A stretch of DNA of 64,000 nucleotides from positions 116,286-180,285 of the forward strand of contig CAWKBS010000013.1 in the NCBI GenBank assembly GCA_963847985.1, in the 5' to 3' direction. Shown one piece after another: positions 54,769-63,977 of the stretch. Origin of the DNA: JAIBJN01 sp963847985 (GTDB taxonomy: Bacteria > Actinomycetota > Thermoleophilia > Gaiellales > Gaiellaceae). A program made the position numbers and the translations under genes. Numbering within the stretch: position 1 is the first letter of the stretch; each line of letters opens with the position of its first letter. Under the pieces are notes generated by a model, which searched no databases, was not told the DNA's origin, and was given only the letters and a program-made list of their open reading frames with translations.

Positions 54769-55818
54769 CTAGAGGCCCCGAACGAGGCGTTCGAGGTCGT
54801 CGTCGCTCGTCCAGAATCCGCAGGAGGCGCGCACGAGCCCGAGCCCCGGCAGATCGCGGACGACGACTCCCTGCTCGGCCAGCTGCTCGACGAGTGCCGC
54901 CGTCTCCTCGGCCCGCCAGGAGACGAGCGTCGCCTGGCCTTCCTCGGTCACGACGTCGTGTCCCCGCTCGTGGAGGAGGGCGCGGCAACGCTCGGCGGCC
55001 TCCCGCGCCCGCACGAAGCGCTCCTCCCCCGCCTCGGCGGCGAAGGCGAGCGAGGCGAGGAGGCCGGCGACCGACCCCGGCGGCGTCCACGAGCCCTCGA
55101 AGCGCCCGGCCCCGTCGCGGAGCTCGTAGTCGGGCAGCTTCCAGGAGAAGTACGAGGGGAACGCGACCCGGCACTCATCCAGACGGTCGGCCGCGACGTA
55201 GAGCGCGCCGGTCGACGCGGGGCCGAGGAGCCACTTCTGCGCGGAAACCGTGTAGAAGTCGACGCCCAGCTCCTCCACCGAGACCGGGATCGCCCCCGCC
55301 CCCTGCGCGCCGTCGACGAGCACCGGCACGCCCCGACCGGCGAGCTCCCGCACCGGGATCACCGCGCCGTCGATCCAGGAGACGTGCGAGACCCCGATCA
55401 GCCGCGTCCTCGGCGTGATCTCGGCCTCCAGCATGGGCAGGATCTCGGCGGCCGGCACATCCCGGATCGCGGCAACCCTGAGCGTGGCGCCCGACGCGAC
55501 CAGCGCGCCGAAGAGGCCCGGGTGCTCCGAGTCGGTGGTGACCACCTCGTCGCCGGGGCCGATCTCGAGCCCGCGAACGACGATGTTGCAGCCCTCGGTG
55601 GTCGAGCCGGTCAGGGCCACCTGCTCCGGTGCCGCCCCGATGAGCGCCGCCAGCGCGGCGCGCAGCTCCTCGCGCTGCGCCAGGACGCCCTCGAAGAACG
55701 CTCGGCTCGAACGGCCCTCCTCCAGCTCTCGGCGCTGGGCGGCCTCCATGGCCTCGACGGTGGCGCGCGGAAGAGGCCCGAACGTCCCGGTGTTCAGGTA
55801 GGCGTAGCGCTCCAGCAC
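54769..55818 (-). CDS. class V aminotransferase / cysteine desulfurase-like enzyme
   Basis: 349 residues. PLP fold: 'TGSTTEGCNIVVRGL', 'HVSWIDGAVIPV', 'VLVDGAQGAGAIPV' (Asp-Gly binding the pyridine N) and PLP Lys in 'YTVSAQKWLLGP'. It lacks an obvious catalytic Cys loop, so aminotransferase, lyase or isopenicillin-N-epimerase-like activity is as likely as desulfuration. GTG 55818 is the first standard start, but homologous-looking sequence ('RIDLAAVRRGLP') extends 15 residues upstream with no ATG/GTG/TTG, so the true start may be non-standard or lost to an indel. Confidence 0.78.
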   Translation of the reverse strand: MLERYAYLNTGTFGPLPRATVEAMEAAQRRELEEGRSSRAFFEGVLAQREELRAALAALIGAAPEQVALTGSTTEGCNIVVRGLEIGPGDEVVTTDSEHPGLFGALVASGATLRVAAIRDVPAAEILPMLEAEITPRTRLIGVSHVSWIDGAVIPVRELAGRGVPVLVDGAQGAGAIPVSVEELGVDFYTVSAQKWLLGPASTGALYVAADRLDECRVAFPSYFSWKLPDYELRDGAGRFEGSWTPPGSVAGLLASLAFAAEAGEERFVRAREAAERCRALLHERGHDVVTEEGQATLVSWRAEETAALVEQLAEQGVVVRDLPGLGLVRASCGFWTSDDDLERLVRGL

Positions 55819-55841
55819 CGGTAGGCCACGGCGGACGGCTG

Positions 55842-56567
55842 CTAGGTCGATGCGATCACCGCCTCGACCGGCGTGTGGTCGGAGAGGACGGCGCCCTCGA
55901 CGCGCCGTCGCTCCTCGGGCCAAGACTCGGGGCCGCGCACGAGCTCCAGGCCGCGCACGAGGATCTGGTCGATGCCCTCGATCGGCGGGGAGAACCCGTC
56001 CACCGAATGGCGGCGGAGGTTGAAGTCCCCGCAGAGGACGCACCGTTCCGCTCCCGCAAGGAAGGAAGCGGCGCGCTCGATCTCCGCCCCGGCCACCGAC
56101 GGGTCCGGGTCGTTCGTGGCGTGCAGGTTCGCGAGGACGACGGGCATGCCGCGGGCCTCCACCTCGAGCGACTGGCAGACGCGGCGCTGATCGCCGCCGA
56201 TCAGCCAGTCGAACCGCGAGAGCTCCGGATTGAGGACGAGGCGCCGGTGCCGCCCCAGCTCGAAGTGCGGGTTCACGAGCAGCGCGTTGGCCTGACCGGT
56301 GAGCGAGGAACGGAAGCGGACGGGGTCGGCCTCGGTCACCTTCTCCGCCAGCGGCCCGAGGCGCGCCGGCATCGTCATGGCCCAGGACACCTGCATGCCG
56401 CTCCAGTCGTCCAGCCGTTTCACGGACCACATGGGCACTTCCTGGAGCGCGACGACGTCGGGAGCATCAGCGGTCACCAGTCGCACCATCCGCTCGAGAT
56501 GCAGGGTGGACGACTGCGGATGCGTCCTCCCGTGGTAGACGTTCCAGCTGCGGACGAGGAGGCGCAC
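55842..56567 (-). CDS. endonuclease/exonuclease/phosphatase family protein
   Basis: 241 residues of the DNase I-like fold. 'VRSWNVYHGR' (metal-binding Asn), 'PDVVALQEVP' (metal Glu), 'VVLANLHATND', 'CVLCGDFNLRR' (Asp-x-Asn) and 'GAVLSDHTPVEAVI' (catalytic Asp-His) are all present, so it should be active on a phosphodiester or phosphomonoester; the substrate could be DNA, a lipid or an inositol phosphate. GTG 56567 has GGAGG eight bases upstream, and that site lies inside palindromic element B. Confidence 0.82.
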   Translation of the reverse strand: MRLLVRSWNVYHGRTHPQSSTLHLERMVRLVTADAPDVVALQEVPMWSVKRLDDWSGMQVSWAMTMPARLGPLAEKVTEADPVRFRSSLTGQANALLVNPHFELGRHRRLVLNPELSRFDWLIGGDQRRVCQSLEVEARGMPVVLANLHATNDPDPSVAGAEIERAASFLAGAERCVLCGDFNLRRHSVDGFSPPIEGIDQILVRGLELVRGPESWPEERRRVEGAVLSDHTPVEAVIAST

Positions 56568-56635
56568 TAGTGGTCCTCCAGGCAAGCAGGCCGAGCTTCT
56601 GCGGGCGGCATCACCTGAAGAAGCACCTGACTAGT
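56566..56635. repeat. imperfect palindromic element, copy B
   Basis: 70 bp bounded by ACTAGT on both ends. Left arm TCCTCCAGGCAAGC, right arm (reverse) TTCTTCAGGTGATGC, pairing with several G.U. Reverse complement resembles 34488-34568. It supplies the ribosome-binding site of the minus gene, and its right edge overlaps the -10 of the plus gene. Confidence 0.6.
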
Positions 56636-56637
56636 CT
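56632..56637 (+). promoter_or_regulatory. -10 element TAGTCT, leaderless
   Basis: Seven bases before GTG 56645; overlaps the right ACTAGT end of palindromic element B. Confidence 0.5.
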
Positions 56638-56644
56638 ACGGAGC

Positions 56645-56944
56645 GTGCGAGGGCGCTTCGTCGATCTCGTCGAGCGCCAGCTCGAGCTGTTCGAGGCGGA
56701 GTGCGCGAGCCTCCTCGACGACTGCCGCGACGCGCTCGACGCCTACAACGCCGCCTCGAAGGACGACGCCGAGGAGCTGTACGGCGACTATGTCGACGCG
56801 GTCGACGCAGCGCGCGACGAGCTGCTCGAGTACCGCGAAAGCTTCGCCGCCACCCTGGACGCCGACGCCGCGGAGGAGTACGAGAACGTCTTCAACCGGG
56901 TCGTGCAGGTGCGCCTGCCCAGCCTCGGTCTCGAGCTCGACTGA
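56645..56944 (+). CDS. small acidic helical protein of unknown function
   Basis: 99 residues, strongly acidic, predicted all-helical with heptad-like spacing ('FVDLVERQLELFEAECASLLDDCRDALDAYNAASKDDAEELYGDYVDAVDAARDEL'). No motif recognised. GTG 56645 is supported by TAGTCT seven bases before it. Alone on the plus strand between two minus-strand genes. May be a small coiled-coil scaffold or inhibitor; nothing firmer can be said. Confidence 0.65.
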   Translation: MRGRFVDLVERQLELFEAECASLLDDCRDALDAYNAASKDDAEELYGDYVDAVDAARDELLEYRESFAATLDADAAEEYENVFNRVVQVRLPSLGLELD

Positions 56945-56970
56945 CGGGCCGTTGACTCGCGGCTCCTCCT

Positions 56971-58368
56971 CTACCGCTTGACGCGGAAGAAGCCCTGCGG
57001 CGCCAGGCCCGCGACGCGGCGCGTGAGCGGATCGACCGAGCGGCCCACGTCCTCCCGGCTCTCCTTGCGCTTCACGGCCGCGCGCACGACGAAGCCACCG
57101 AGGTAGCGGATCGGTTCCGGCGGAAACTTCCCGGTCACGCCGCGGTTGAGCCCGCAACCCGACCACTCGTCGTCGATGCCGAGCGCGCCCGAGGCGAGGA
57201 TCTTGGCCGCGGTCAGGCTCGGTGCGACGCCGTTCCCCGAGTAGCCGACGGCGTACACGATCGGGACGGCGCCGGGCAGCCGGCCGAAAATGGGCGCGCC
57301 GTCGGCGGTGCGGTCGATCGGGCCTCCCCAGGCATGCGTCACCTCGACGCCCTCGGCGTACGGCACGAGCCGTACGAGGTCGCGGCTCAGCGTCTCCCTG
57401 GCGGAGCTCGAGGTGGACCCGAGGAACTCGTCGTCCACGCGCCCGCCGTAGACATGCCGGTGCCCACCCTGGCCGAACGCGATCCGGCCGTCGCTCGTCG
57501 TGCGGTAGTAGTGCACCATCAGGCGGCAGTTCGAGATCGCCTCGCCCCCGGTCCAGCCGGCGTCCTCGAGCCGCTCGGGCATGGGTGCGGTGGCGACCAT
57601 GTCGCTGGAGACGGCCACGACGGCGCGCTTCAGCTCGGGGACGGCGGCGAGCCATGCTCCGGTCGCCATGACGACCGCGCCGGCCTCGATCGAGCCCGAC
57701 GGCGTGCGGACGATCCCGCGGTCGCGGTCGAGCTCGACCAGCGGCGAGCGCTCGAAGACCCGAACGCCCCGCTCGACCGCGACACGGCGGAGGCCGCGGG
57801 CCAGGAGCGCGGGCTGCACGGTCGCCGCGCCGGCCTCGAACGCGGCGCCGAGGTGCACCGGCGAGCCGGTTCGCCGCCGTACCTCTTCCGCGGAGAGCAG
57901 CTCGAACGGCGTCTCCCCGGCGCGCGCCGCGGCCGCGACCGCTCCCTCCCACGCCCCGAGCTGAGCGGGCGAGGTCGCCGTCCAGAGCCAGCCGCCACGG
58001 CGGAAGTGGGCGTCGATGCCCTCGCGCTCGCAGAACGCCCCGAGCTCGTCGACCGCGGCGGCCGAGGCGCGCACGAGCCTGAAGGCCTCCTCCTCCCCGG
58101 CGCGCTTGATCAGCGTCTCGACCTTCGGCCACCAGGAGAGCGCGAAGCCGCCGTTCCGTCCGGAGGGGCCGCCGCCGCAGATGTCGGCCTCGACGAGCGC
58201 GATCGACGCGCCGGGCTCGAGCTCGGCCAGCCGCAGCGCCGTCCAGAGCCCCGTGTACCCGCCGCCCACGATGCACACGTCTGCGCGGATGCGCTCGACG
58301 AGCTCCGCGGACTCGACGCCGTCCTCGGCCGCGAGCGCTTCCTGGAGCCAGAGCGAGCGGGTCGGCAT
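56971..58368 (-). CDS. FAD-dependent oxidoreductase (DAO family)
   Basis: 465 residues. FAD-binding Rossmann motif 'ADVCIVGGGYTGLWTALRLAE' near the start, 'GRNGGFALSWW', and the C-terminal 'AVGYSGNGVAPSLTAAKILA'. Fold class is glycine/D-amino-acid oxidase, similar to gamma-glutamylputrescine oxidase or sarcosine oxidase-like enzymes; substrate is unknown. ATG 58368 lies eight bases after TAGCCT, whose TAG is also the dnaE2 stop, so an own promoter is likely. Confidence 0.85.
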   Translation of the reverse strand: MPTRSLWLQEALAAEDGVESAELVERIRADVCIVGGGYTGLWTALRLAELEPGASIALVEADICGGGPSGRNGGFALSWWPKVETLIKRAGEEEAFRLVRASAAAVDELGAFCEREGIDAHFRRGGWLWTATSPAQLGAWEGAVAAAARAGETPFELLSAEEVRRRTGSPVHLGAAFEAGAATVQPALLARGLRRVAVERGVRVFERSPLVELDRDRGIVRTPSGSIEAGAVVMATGAWLAAVPELKRAVVAVSSDMVATAPMPERLEDAGWTGGEAISNCRLMVHYYRTTSDGRIAFGQGGHRHVYGGRVDDEFLGSTSSSARETLSRDLVRLVPYAEGVEVTHAWGGPIDRTADGAPIFGRLPGAVPIVYAVGYSGNGVAPSLTAAKILASGALGIDDEWSGCGLNRGVTGKFPPEPIRYLGGFVVRAAVKRKESREDVGRSVDPLTRRVAGLAPQGFFRVKR

Positions 58369-58376
58369 GAGGCCGG

Positions 58377-58382
58377 AGGCTA
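58377..58382 (-). promoter_or_regulatory. -10 element TAGCCT overlapping the dnaE2 stop
   Basis: Eight bases before the oxidoreductase ATG. Confidence 0.4.
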
Positions 58383-61300
58383 TCGAGTGCCGAAGTGGTG
58401 GGCGGCAGGCATCGCACCGCGCACCTCGGCGTCGTCGGCAACGCGGCGCGCGAGGGGCGCGAGGGAGACGAGCTCCGAGACGAGGACGTTGCGATTGCGG
58501 TCGATCCGCTCGAAGCGGCCCCGTGCGAGCAGGAGCGGCTCGCCGCGCACCAGCGCGCGGTAGCGATCGTAGACGGGCGGCGGCACGATCAGGTTCACCT
58601 GGCCGTGCTCGTCCTCGATCAGCATGAAGACGACGCCGCTCGCCGTGGCCGGCCGCTGGCGCGCGACGGCCAGGCCGGCGACGGCCACCCGGGCGCCGTG
58701 CGGCGCCTCCTCGAGCTCGGCGCTCGACAGCACCTCGCCCGGCAGGTGCGGTCGCAGCAGCTCGAGCGGGTGGAGCCCGACGGAGAGGCTCGTCAGGCGG
58801 TAGTCGGCGAGCATCCGCTCCCACGGCGTCTGCTCGGTCAGCTCGGGGATCTCGCTGGTCGGCTCGAGCGGCAGCGCCAGCTGCCGGCTCTCGCCGCCGT
58901 CGCCGGTGCTTGCGGAGCGCGGCGCCAGCCCGAGGCGCCAGAGGAGCTGGCGGCGCGGCCAGCCGAAGGAGTCGCAGGCACCGCTCGCCACGAGCGCCTC
59001 CAGCGCGGGGCGGTCGAGCGGCGCGCGCCGGGCGAGGTCGGCCACGCTCCCGAAGGCGCCGCCGGCCTCGCGCTCCTCCACGAGCGCGACCGCGGGCGTC
59101 TCCCCCAGTCCCTTCACGTAGCCGAGCCCGACGCGGACGGCCCCGGTTCGAAGCCGGCACCTCGCCGCGCTCAGGTTGACGTCCGGCGGCAGCACCTCGA
59201 CGCCGCGCCGCTGGGCATCCCGCACGAGGCTTGCCGGCGGGTAGAAGCCCATGGGCTGCGCGTTCAGGAGCGAGCAGAGGAACTCCTCCGGATAGTGGTG
59301 GCGCAGCCAGGCCGACTGGTAGGCCAGGAGCGCGAAGGCGGCCGCGTGCGACTTGGGGAAGCCGAAGGAAGCGAAGCCTGCGAGCTTGGAGAAGACGAGC
59401 TCGGCGGTCTCGAGGTCGGCGCCGTTCGCCTGGGCGCCGTCGAGGAAGCGGCGCCGGTAGGCCTCCATCGCGTCCAGGCTCCGCTTGCGGCTCATCGCCC
59501 GGCGCAGCCCCTCGGCCTCGCCCACCGTGAACCCGGCGAGGGCGACGGCCACGTCGAGCACCTGCTCCTGGAAGATGATCGCGCCGAGCGTCTCGCGCAG
59601 CGGCTCGGCGAGCGACGGGTGGTCGTAGGGCGGCTCGTAGCCCGGGTCCTCGCGCAGCCGCTGGCGGCGCTCGATGTACGGATGCACGGCCTTGCCCTGA
59701 ATCGGGCCCGGGCGGACGAGCGCGACCTGGATCGTCAGGTCGTCGAGGTTCTCGGGACGCGTGCGCAGGAGGCTCTGCATCTGCGCGCGGCTCTCGATCT
59801 GGAAGAGGCCGACCGTGTCCGCGTCCTGGATCTCCCGGTAGACGCCGGGATCGTCGAGCGGGATGCGGGAGAGGTCGATCGGCTTCCCGCGCAGGAGCGC
59901 GATCTGCTCGACGCACTCCTCGACGGCGGAGAGCATCCCCAGGCCGAGCAGGTCGATCTTGAGGAAGCCGGCGTCGGCGCAGGAGTCCTTGTCCCACTGG
60001 CAGTTCTGGCGGCCTGCCATCGCAGCCGGCTCAACCGGGACGAGCTCGACGAGCGGCCGCGACGAGATGACCATCCCGCCCGGGTGTTGCGAGAGATGAC
60101 GCGGCAGGCCGGCGATCTCGCCGCAGAGCTCCCGGAAGACGCGCCAGCGCGGCGAGACGAGGCGCGAGTCGGCGCCGGGCACGTGCTCCATCTCCTCCCC
60201 CACCTTGCGGGCGTTCCAGCCGTCGGACACGCGCGCGAGCCGCTCGAGCTCGGCTTGCGGGAGCCCGAGCGCCTTGCCGACGTCGCGGATCGCACCGCGG
60301 GCGCGGTACGTGGCGAAGCTGGCCACGAGCGCCGAGTGCTCGCGGCCGTAGCGCTCGGTGACGGCGACGATCAGCTTCTCGCGGATGTCGCGCGGGAAGT
60401 CGAGGTCGATGTCCGGGACCGACTTGAGCTCGCGATTGAGGAAGCGCCCGAGCGCCAGGCCGGCGTCCACCGGGTCGACGTGCGAGAGCCCGGTCAGGTA
60501 GCAGACGATCGAGCCGACCGAGCTCCCCCGCCCCCGCCCGGGCGGCAGCAGGTGGCGCGGCGAGCCGGCGCCCCTGACCTCGGCCGCCACGTCGCGCGCC
60601 AGCTCCAGCACCTCCCAGTGGAGGAGGAAGAAGCCCGAGAGGCCGAGCTCGGCGATCAGCGCCAGCTCCTCGCGCAGGCGCTCCCCGGCGCGCGTGCGGA
60701 GCAGGTGCGGCGCGTGGCGATAGCGCTCCTCGAAGGCGCGGCGGCAGACCTCGGCCAGCTGGGCGTCGGCCGGCGTCGGGCCGTCGGAGAAGTCCGGGTA
60801 GCGGTAGCCGAGCTCCTGCGTGAGATCGAAGGTGAGCCGCTCCGCCAGCTCCACCGTCGCGCGCACGGCGTCGGGATCATCCGGAAAGCGGGCGGCGGCC
60901 TCGTGGGGAGCGAGAAGGACGCTCTCCCGGTTCCCGCGCCGCTCGGCCTCGCAGCCCTCGAGGGACGTGCGGTGCTTGATCGCGACGAGTACGTCCTGGA
61001 GCTGCGTCCGGCGCGGATGGTGGACGTGGACGTCGCCGGTGGCGACCGTGCGGACGCCGAGCGTCTCCGCGAGCGAGCGCAGCGCGGCGTTGCGGCGCGC
61101 GTCCCCCCGCTCGTAGGGGCGCTGGAGCTCGACGTAGAAGCGCTCCGGGCCGAGCGCGCGGGCAAGGTCGGCAGCCGCGTTCGGGTCGCGGACGGCGAGC
61201 CCGTGGCGCGCGCAGCCGGAGAGGCAGACGAGGCCCTCTCCCTCCTCGGCCAGCCGGGCCGGGTCGAGCCGCGGATTCAGCCGCTCGTGCGCGTGCGCCT

Positions 61301-61583
61301 CGGTGAGGAGGCGGCAGAGGCTCGCGTAGCCCGCCGGCGTCTCGACGAGGAGCGTGACGTGCGAGCCGCCCGCCAGCGTCGCCTCGACGCCGGTGATCGG
61401 GCGCAGGCCGAGCGCCTGCGCCGCGTACGCGAACTCGAGCGAGCCGTAGACCCCGTCGTGGTCGGTGAGCGCGAGCGCCTCGTATCCGAGCTCGACCGCG
61501 CGCGCCGCCAGCTCCTCGGGCTGCGAGGCGCCGTCGAGGAACGAGTAGGCGGAGTGGCAGTGCAGCTCGACGTAGGCCGCCAC
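58380..61583 (-). CDS. dnaE2: error-prone DNA polymerase DnaE2
   Basis: 1067 residues, C-family polymerase shorter than DnaE1. PHP domain start 'AYVELHCHSAYSFLDGAS', palm catalytic acids 'SVPDIDLDFPRDIREKL', 'HPGGMVIS', 'FLKIDLLGLGML', 'AFGFPKSHAAAFALLAYQSAWLRHHYPEEF', and OB domain 'GVVFMLIEDEHGQVNLIV'. DnaE2 works with ImuB (and ImuA') in damage-induced mutagenesis; imuB lies 1.2 kb away on the same strand, separated by a small gene and a plus-strand cupin gene. No GAAC-N4-GTTC box is visible directly before GTG 61583. Confidence 0.95.
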   Translation of the reverse strand: MAAYVELHCHSAYSFLDGASQPEELAARAVELGYEALALTDHDGVYGSLEFAYAAQALGLRPITGVEATLAGGSHVTLLVETPAGYASLCRLLTEAHAHERLNPRLDPARLAEEGEGLVCLSGCARHGLAVRDPNAAADLARALGPERFYVELQRPYERGDARRNAALRSLAETLGVRTVATGDVHVHHPRRTQLQDVLVAIKHRTSLEGCEAERRGNRESVLLAPHEAAARFPDDPDAVRATVELAERLTFDLTQELGYRYPDFSDGPTPADAQLAEVCRRAFEERYRHAPHLLRTRAGERLREELALIAELGLSGFFLLHWEVLELARDVAAEVRGAGSPRHLLPPGRGRGSSVGSIVCYLTGLSHVDPVDAGLALGRFLNRELKSVPDIDLDFPRDIREKLIVAVTERYGREHSALVASFATYRARGAIRDVGKALGLPQAELERLARVSDGWNARKVGEEMEHVPGADSRLVSPRWRVFRELCGEIAGLPRHLSQHPGGMVISSRPLVELVPVEPAAMAGRQNCQWDKDSCADAGFLKIDLLGLGMLSAVEECVEQIALLRGKPIDLSRIPLDDPGVYREIQDADTVGLFQIESRAQMQSLLRTRPENLDDLTIQVALVRPGPIQGKAVHPYIERRQRLREDPGYEPPYDHPSLAEPLRETLGAIIFQEQVLDVAVALAGFTVGEAEGLRRAMSRKRSLDAMEAYRRRFLDGAQANGADLETAELVFSKLAGFASFGFPKSHAAAFALLAYQSAWLRHHYPEEFLCSLLNAQPMGFYPPASLVRDAQRRGVEVLPPDVNLSAARCRLRTGAVRVGLGYVKGLGETPAVALVEEREAGGAFGSVADLARRAPLDRPALEALVASGACDSFGWPRRQLLWRLGLAPRSASTGDGGESRQLALPLEPTSEIPELTEQTPWERMLADYRLTSLSVGLHPLELLRPHLPGEVLSSAELEEAPHGARVAVAGLAVARQRPATASGVVFMLIEDEHGQVNLIVPPPVYDRYRALVRGEPLLLARGRFERIDRNRNVLVSELVSLAPLARRVADDAEVRGAMPAAHHFGTR

Positions 61584-61687
61584 GCGCTTCTTGTCACTCC
61601 CCCGTCACGCTTTCGACACGATGCGGCACAGACACGCGCGCCTTTCCTCGTTACGCTGGAAAGCGGGTGGTGGGAGAGGGGTGCCCC

Positions 61688-61693
61688 TAGAGT
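61688..61693 (+). promoter_or_regulatory. -10 element TAGAGT of the dicupin gene
   Basis: Followed by AGGAGAGG at 61703-61710, eight bases before GTG 61719; a leadered promoter. Confidence 0.45.
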
Positions 61694-61718
61694 TAACGGG
61701 CGAGGAGAGGTGGCGCGG

Positions 61719-62573
61719 GTGGACGAGGCGATCGTCAATGGGCCCGGCGAGGGCGAGCGGCTCGAGGGCAAGGAAGCCGTCTACATCGTCAAGGTCACGC
61801 GGCCGGGGCTCAGCCTCATCGAGTACGTCACCGGCCCGCGCTACCAGGGTGCCACGCCCCACTTCCACGAGCACCACACGGACGCGTTCATCGTCCTCGA
61901 GGGCGAGCTCGACTTCACGCTCGGTCGCGAGACGCTTCGCGGCGGCCCCGGGACGGTGGCCGTCGTGCCGCCCGGAGTCGTCCATGCCTTCGCGGGCACC
62001 GGCGGGCCGGCCCGCTTCCTCAACATCCACTCGCCCGACTCCGGCTTCGTCGACTTCCTTCGCGCCCGCACGCGCGGCGAGGACGCCACCTTCGACAGCG
62101 TCGACGTCGACGGGCCGCAGGAGCCTGGCGGCGGCACCTTCCTGGGCCCCGGCGAGGGCACGACTTATGAGGTGGGCACAGCCACCTCGCTCTTCAAGGC
62201 GACCAGTGAGGCGACAGCCGGCTTCTTCTCGCTCGCCGAAGTCACCATCCAGCCGGGGACGAGCGGGCCTCCGCCCCACTCGCACCGCGAGCTGCTCGAC
62301 TCGTTCTACGTCCTCGAGGGAACGCTGACCGTCCGGGTCGGCGACGGCGAGCTGGAGGCGCCGCCGGGCACGTACGCCTGCGTCCCGCCGGGCGTCGTCC
62401 ACACGTTCGCCAACCGGAGCGCGGGGCCCGTGCGCTTCCTCAACCTCAACACGCCCGGCGGCTGGGAGGACTACATCCGCGATCTCGCCGCCGCGACGCC
62501 CGCGGACGGCCCGCCCGACCCACGGCTCATGGGCGAGATCCTCGCGCGTCACGACCTGGCGTTCCTGGATTAG
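61719..62573 (+). CDS. dicupin protein (quercetinase-like)
   Basis: 284 residues with two cupin domains. Domain 1: 'GATPHFHEHHTDAFIVLEGELDFTLG' and 'VVPPGVVHAFAG'; domain 2: 'GPPPHSHRELLDSFYVLEGTLTVRVG' and 'CVPPGVVHTFAN'. Each has the His-x-His...Glu...His metal set. Bicupins of this kind include quercetin 2,3-dioxygenase and pirin relatives; the substrate is not known. GTG 61719 is chosen for AGGAGAGG eight bases before it; GTG 61710 is possible. The stop overlaps the convergent small gene (TTAG). Confidence 0.82.
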   Translation: MDEAIVNGPGEGERLEGKEAVYIVKVTRPGLSLIEYVTGPRYQGATPHFHEHHTDAFIVLEGELDFTLGRETLRGGPGTVAVVPPGVVHAFAGTGGPARFLNIHSPDSGFVDFLRARTRGEDATFDSVDVDGPQEPGGGTFLGPGEGTTYEVGTATSLFKATSEATAGFFSLAEVTIQPGTSGPPPHSHRELLDSFYVLEGTLTVRVGDGELEAPPGTYACVPPGVVHTFANRSAGPVRFLNLNTPGGWEDYIRDLAAATPADGPPDPRLMGEILARHDLAFLD

Positions 62574-62752
62574 GGGCTCTGCCGGAACCACTCGCCGCTC
62601 GTCTCGTCCCGGAAGACCACGACGTTCCGCCCGCTCTCGAGCAGTGCCTCGAAGTAGCACCGCTCCACCGGCTCCCCCGTCCACCAGCGGTCGACCACCC
62701 GCCATTCCTCCCGCACCGAGGCCACGCGCACCCGGTCGATCACCGCCGGCAT
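62570..62752 (-). CDS. small ImuB-linked protein
   Basis: 60 residues ('PAVIDRVRVASVREEWRVVDRWWTGEPVERCYFEALLESGRNVVVFRDETSGEWF'), Trp/Arg-rich and predicted to be a small beta fold. Comparable short genes or C-terminal extensions follow imuB in related genomes as far as I recall; role unknown. ATG 62752 has GAGGA four bases upstream. GTG 62770 or CTG 62794 (CTGA overlap with the imuB stop) would add 6 or 14 residues. The stop overlaps the convergent cupin gene. Confidence 0.6.
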   Translation of the reverse strand: MPAVIDRVRVASVREEWRVVDRWWTGEPVERCYFEALLESGRNVVVFRDETSGEWFRQSP

Positions 62753-62790
62753 CCCGTCCTCGCTGGCCACGAGCGCCGGGCGCGGCTCGT

Positions 62791-63975
62791 TCAGTCGTCG
62801 CGCGGTACGAGAATGGCCCTGGTCTCCGGGATGCGCGACCACGGCGCGACCTCCACGACGGTGCAGACCGCGTCCAGGCCCACCGCCGTTCGCGCCTGCC
62901 GGAGCCCCACGCGCAGGCGCTCCCGCAGGCGGCTCCCGCGCGGACGGACGAGCTCTGCTTGCGTCCCGACCGACTCCGTCAGCTCCCCCAGCTCGAGGCG
63001 CAGCTCCGCCGTCGGTGCCGGCAGCTCCGCCAGCTTGGACGCCAGCGCGAGCCGAAGGCGGTCGGGCTCCGCCGTCGGCTCGCGCAGCGTCAGCGAGCGC
63101 CGCCACGAGCCGCCACCGACGAGCTTCGCCGAGATGGCGAGCTGCCGCGGGGCCCGGCCGGCTCGCTCCGGGCGGGCGAGCAGGCGCTCCACGAGCGCCG
63201 CCAGCGCCCGGGAGAGCGTCAGCTCGTTCGCCACGGGCTCCGGAAAGGTGAGCGTCTCCGCGATCTCGGCAGGCGGCCGACGCGGCTCGACCGAGGCGCC
63301 CCCTTCGCCCCGGACGAGCCGCCAGGCCTCCGCGCCGTCGGCGCCGAGCCGATCCGCGACTGCCGCCCCCGGCAGCCGCGCCAGCTCGCCGAGCCGCTTG
63401 ACCCCCAGCTCCGAGAGCTCCTCCCGCCGCTCCGGCGAGAGCGGCAGTAGGCCGAGCGGGAGCGGCTCGAGGAACAGGTCCGCTTCGCCGTCGTCGATGA
63501 CGAGCGCCCGGCCGGCCGGCGCCACGGTCGCCGCCGCCAGCGCGGCGAAGCGCCGGGAGGCCGCCCCCACACGCGCCCCCCACTCCTCCCCGACCGCGTC
63601 GAGCGCGCGCCGCAACGCCTCCGCGAGCCCCCCGGCCAGCCGCTCGACCCCGCGCGTCTCGAAATAGGCACAGCCGGGCTCGGCCGGCTCCACCGCGAAG
63701 CCCGCCTCCTCGAGGCGCCGCAACACGGCCTCCCAGGCCTCCTCCACCCCGGCCGGGTCCTGCTCGACGAGCTCCAGGCGCGGACACATGGAGAGCGCTT
63801 CGGAGAGCCGCATCCCCGGCCGCACGCCCGCCTCGTGGGCGGCGCGGGTGCAGGACCCGACGAGCGGCTGTGTCCCGGGAACCGGCGCGAGCGCCACTGG
63901 CTTCCCTGCGAGCTCGGGCCGCCGGAGCAGCGGAGCCCTGAGAGAGAAGCCCGGAATGGTCAGACAGGCGATCAT
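62791..63975 (-). CDS. imuB: ImuB, catalytically inactive Y-family polymerase homologue
   Basis: 394 residues with Y-family architecture: fingers/palm remnants, 'ELGVKRLGELARLPG' (HhH thumb) and little-finger domain. The start reads 'IACLTIPGFSLRAPLL' where an active polymerase has V-D-x-D-x-F, and the S-x-D-E motif is absent ('CAYFETRGVERLAG'), so it cannot catalyse synthesis. This is the ImuB adaptor that links the beta clamp and DnaE2. ATG 63975 lies two bases after a LexA-type box. ImuA' would be expected upstream, outside the window. Confidence 0.88.
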   Translation of the reverse strand: MIACLTIPGFSLRAPLLRRPELAGKPVALAPVPGTQPLVGSCTRAAHEAGVRPGMRLSEALSMCPRLELVEQDPAGVEEAWEAVLRRLEEAGFAVEPAEPGCAYFETRGVERLAGGLAEALRRALDAVGEEWGARVGAASRRFAALAAATVAPAGRALVIDDGEADLFLEPLPLGLLPLSPERREELSELGVKRLGELARLPGAAVADRLGADGAEAWRLVRGEGGASVEPRRPPAEIAETLTFPEPVANELTLSRALAALVERLLARPERAGRAPRQLAISAKLVGGGSWRRSLTLREPTAEPDRLRLALASKLAELPAPTAELRLELGELTESVGTQAELVRPRGSRLRERLRVGLRQARTAVGLDAVCTVVEVAPWSRIPETRAILVPRDD

Positions 63976-63977
63976 GG

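Noticed and set aside
58395..62573. Plus-strand open frame of almost 1400 codons covering dnaE2
   Set aside because: It is the antisense of dnaE2 with no family features; only its last 285 codons, the dicupin gene, are real. Long antisense frames are expected at this GC content.
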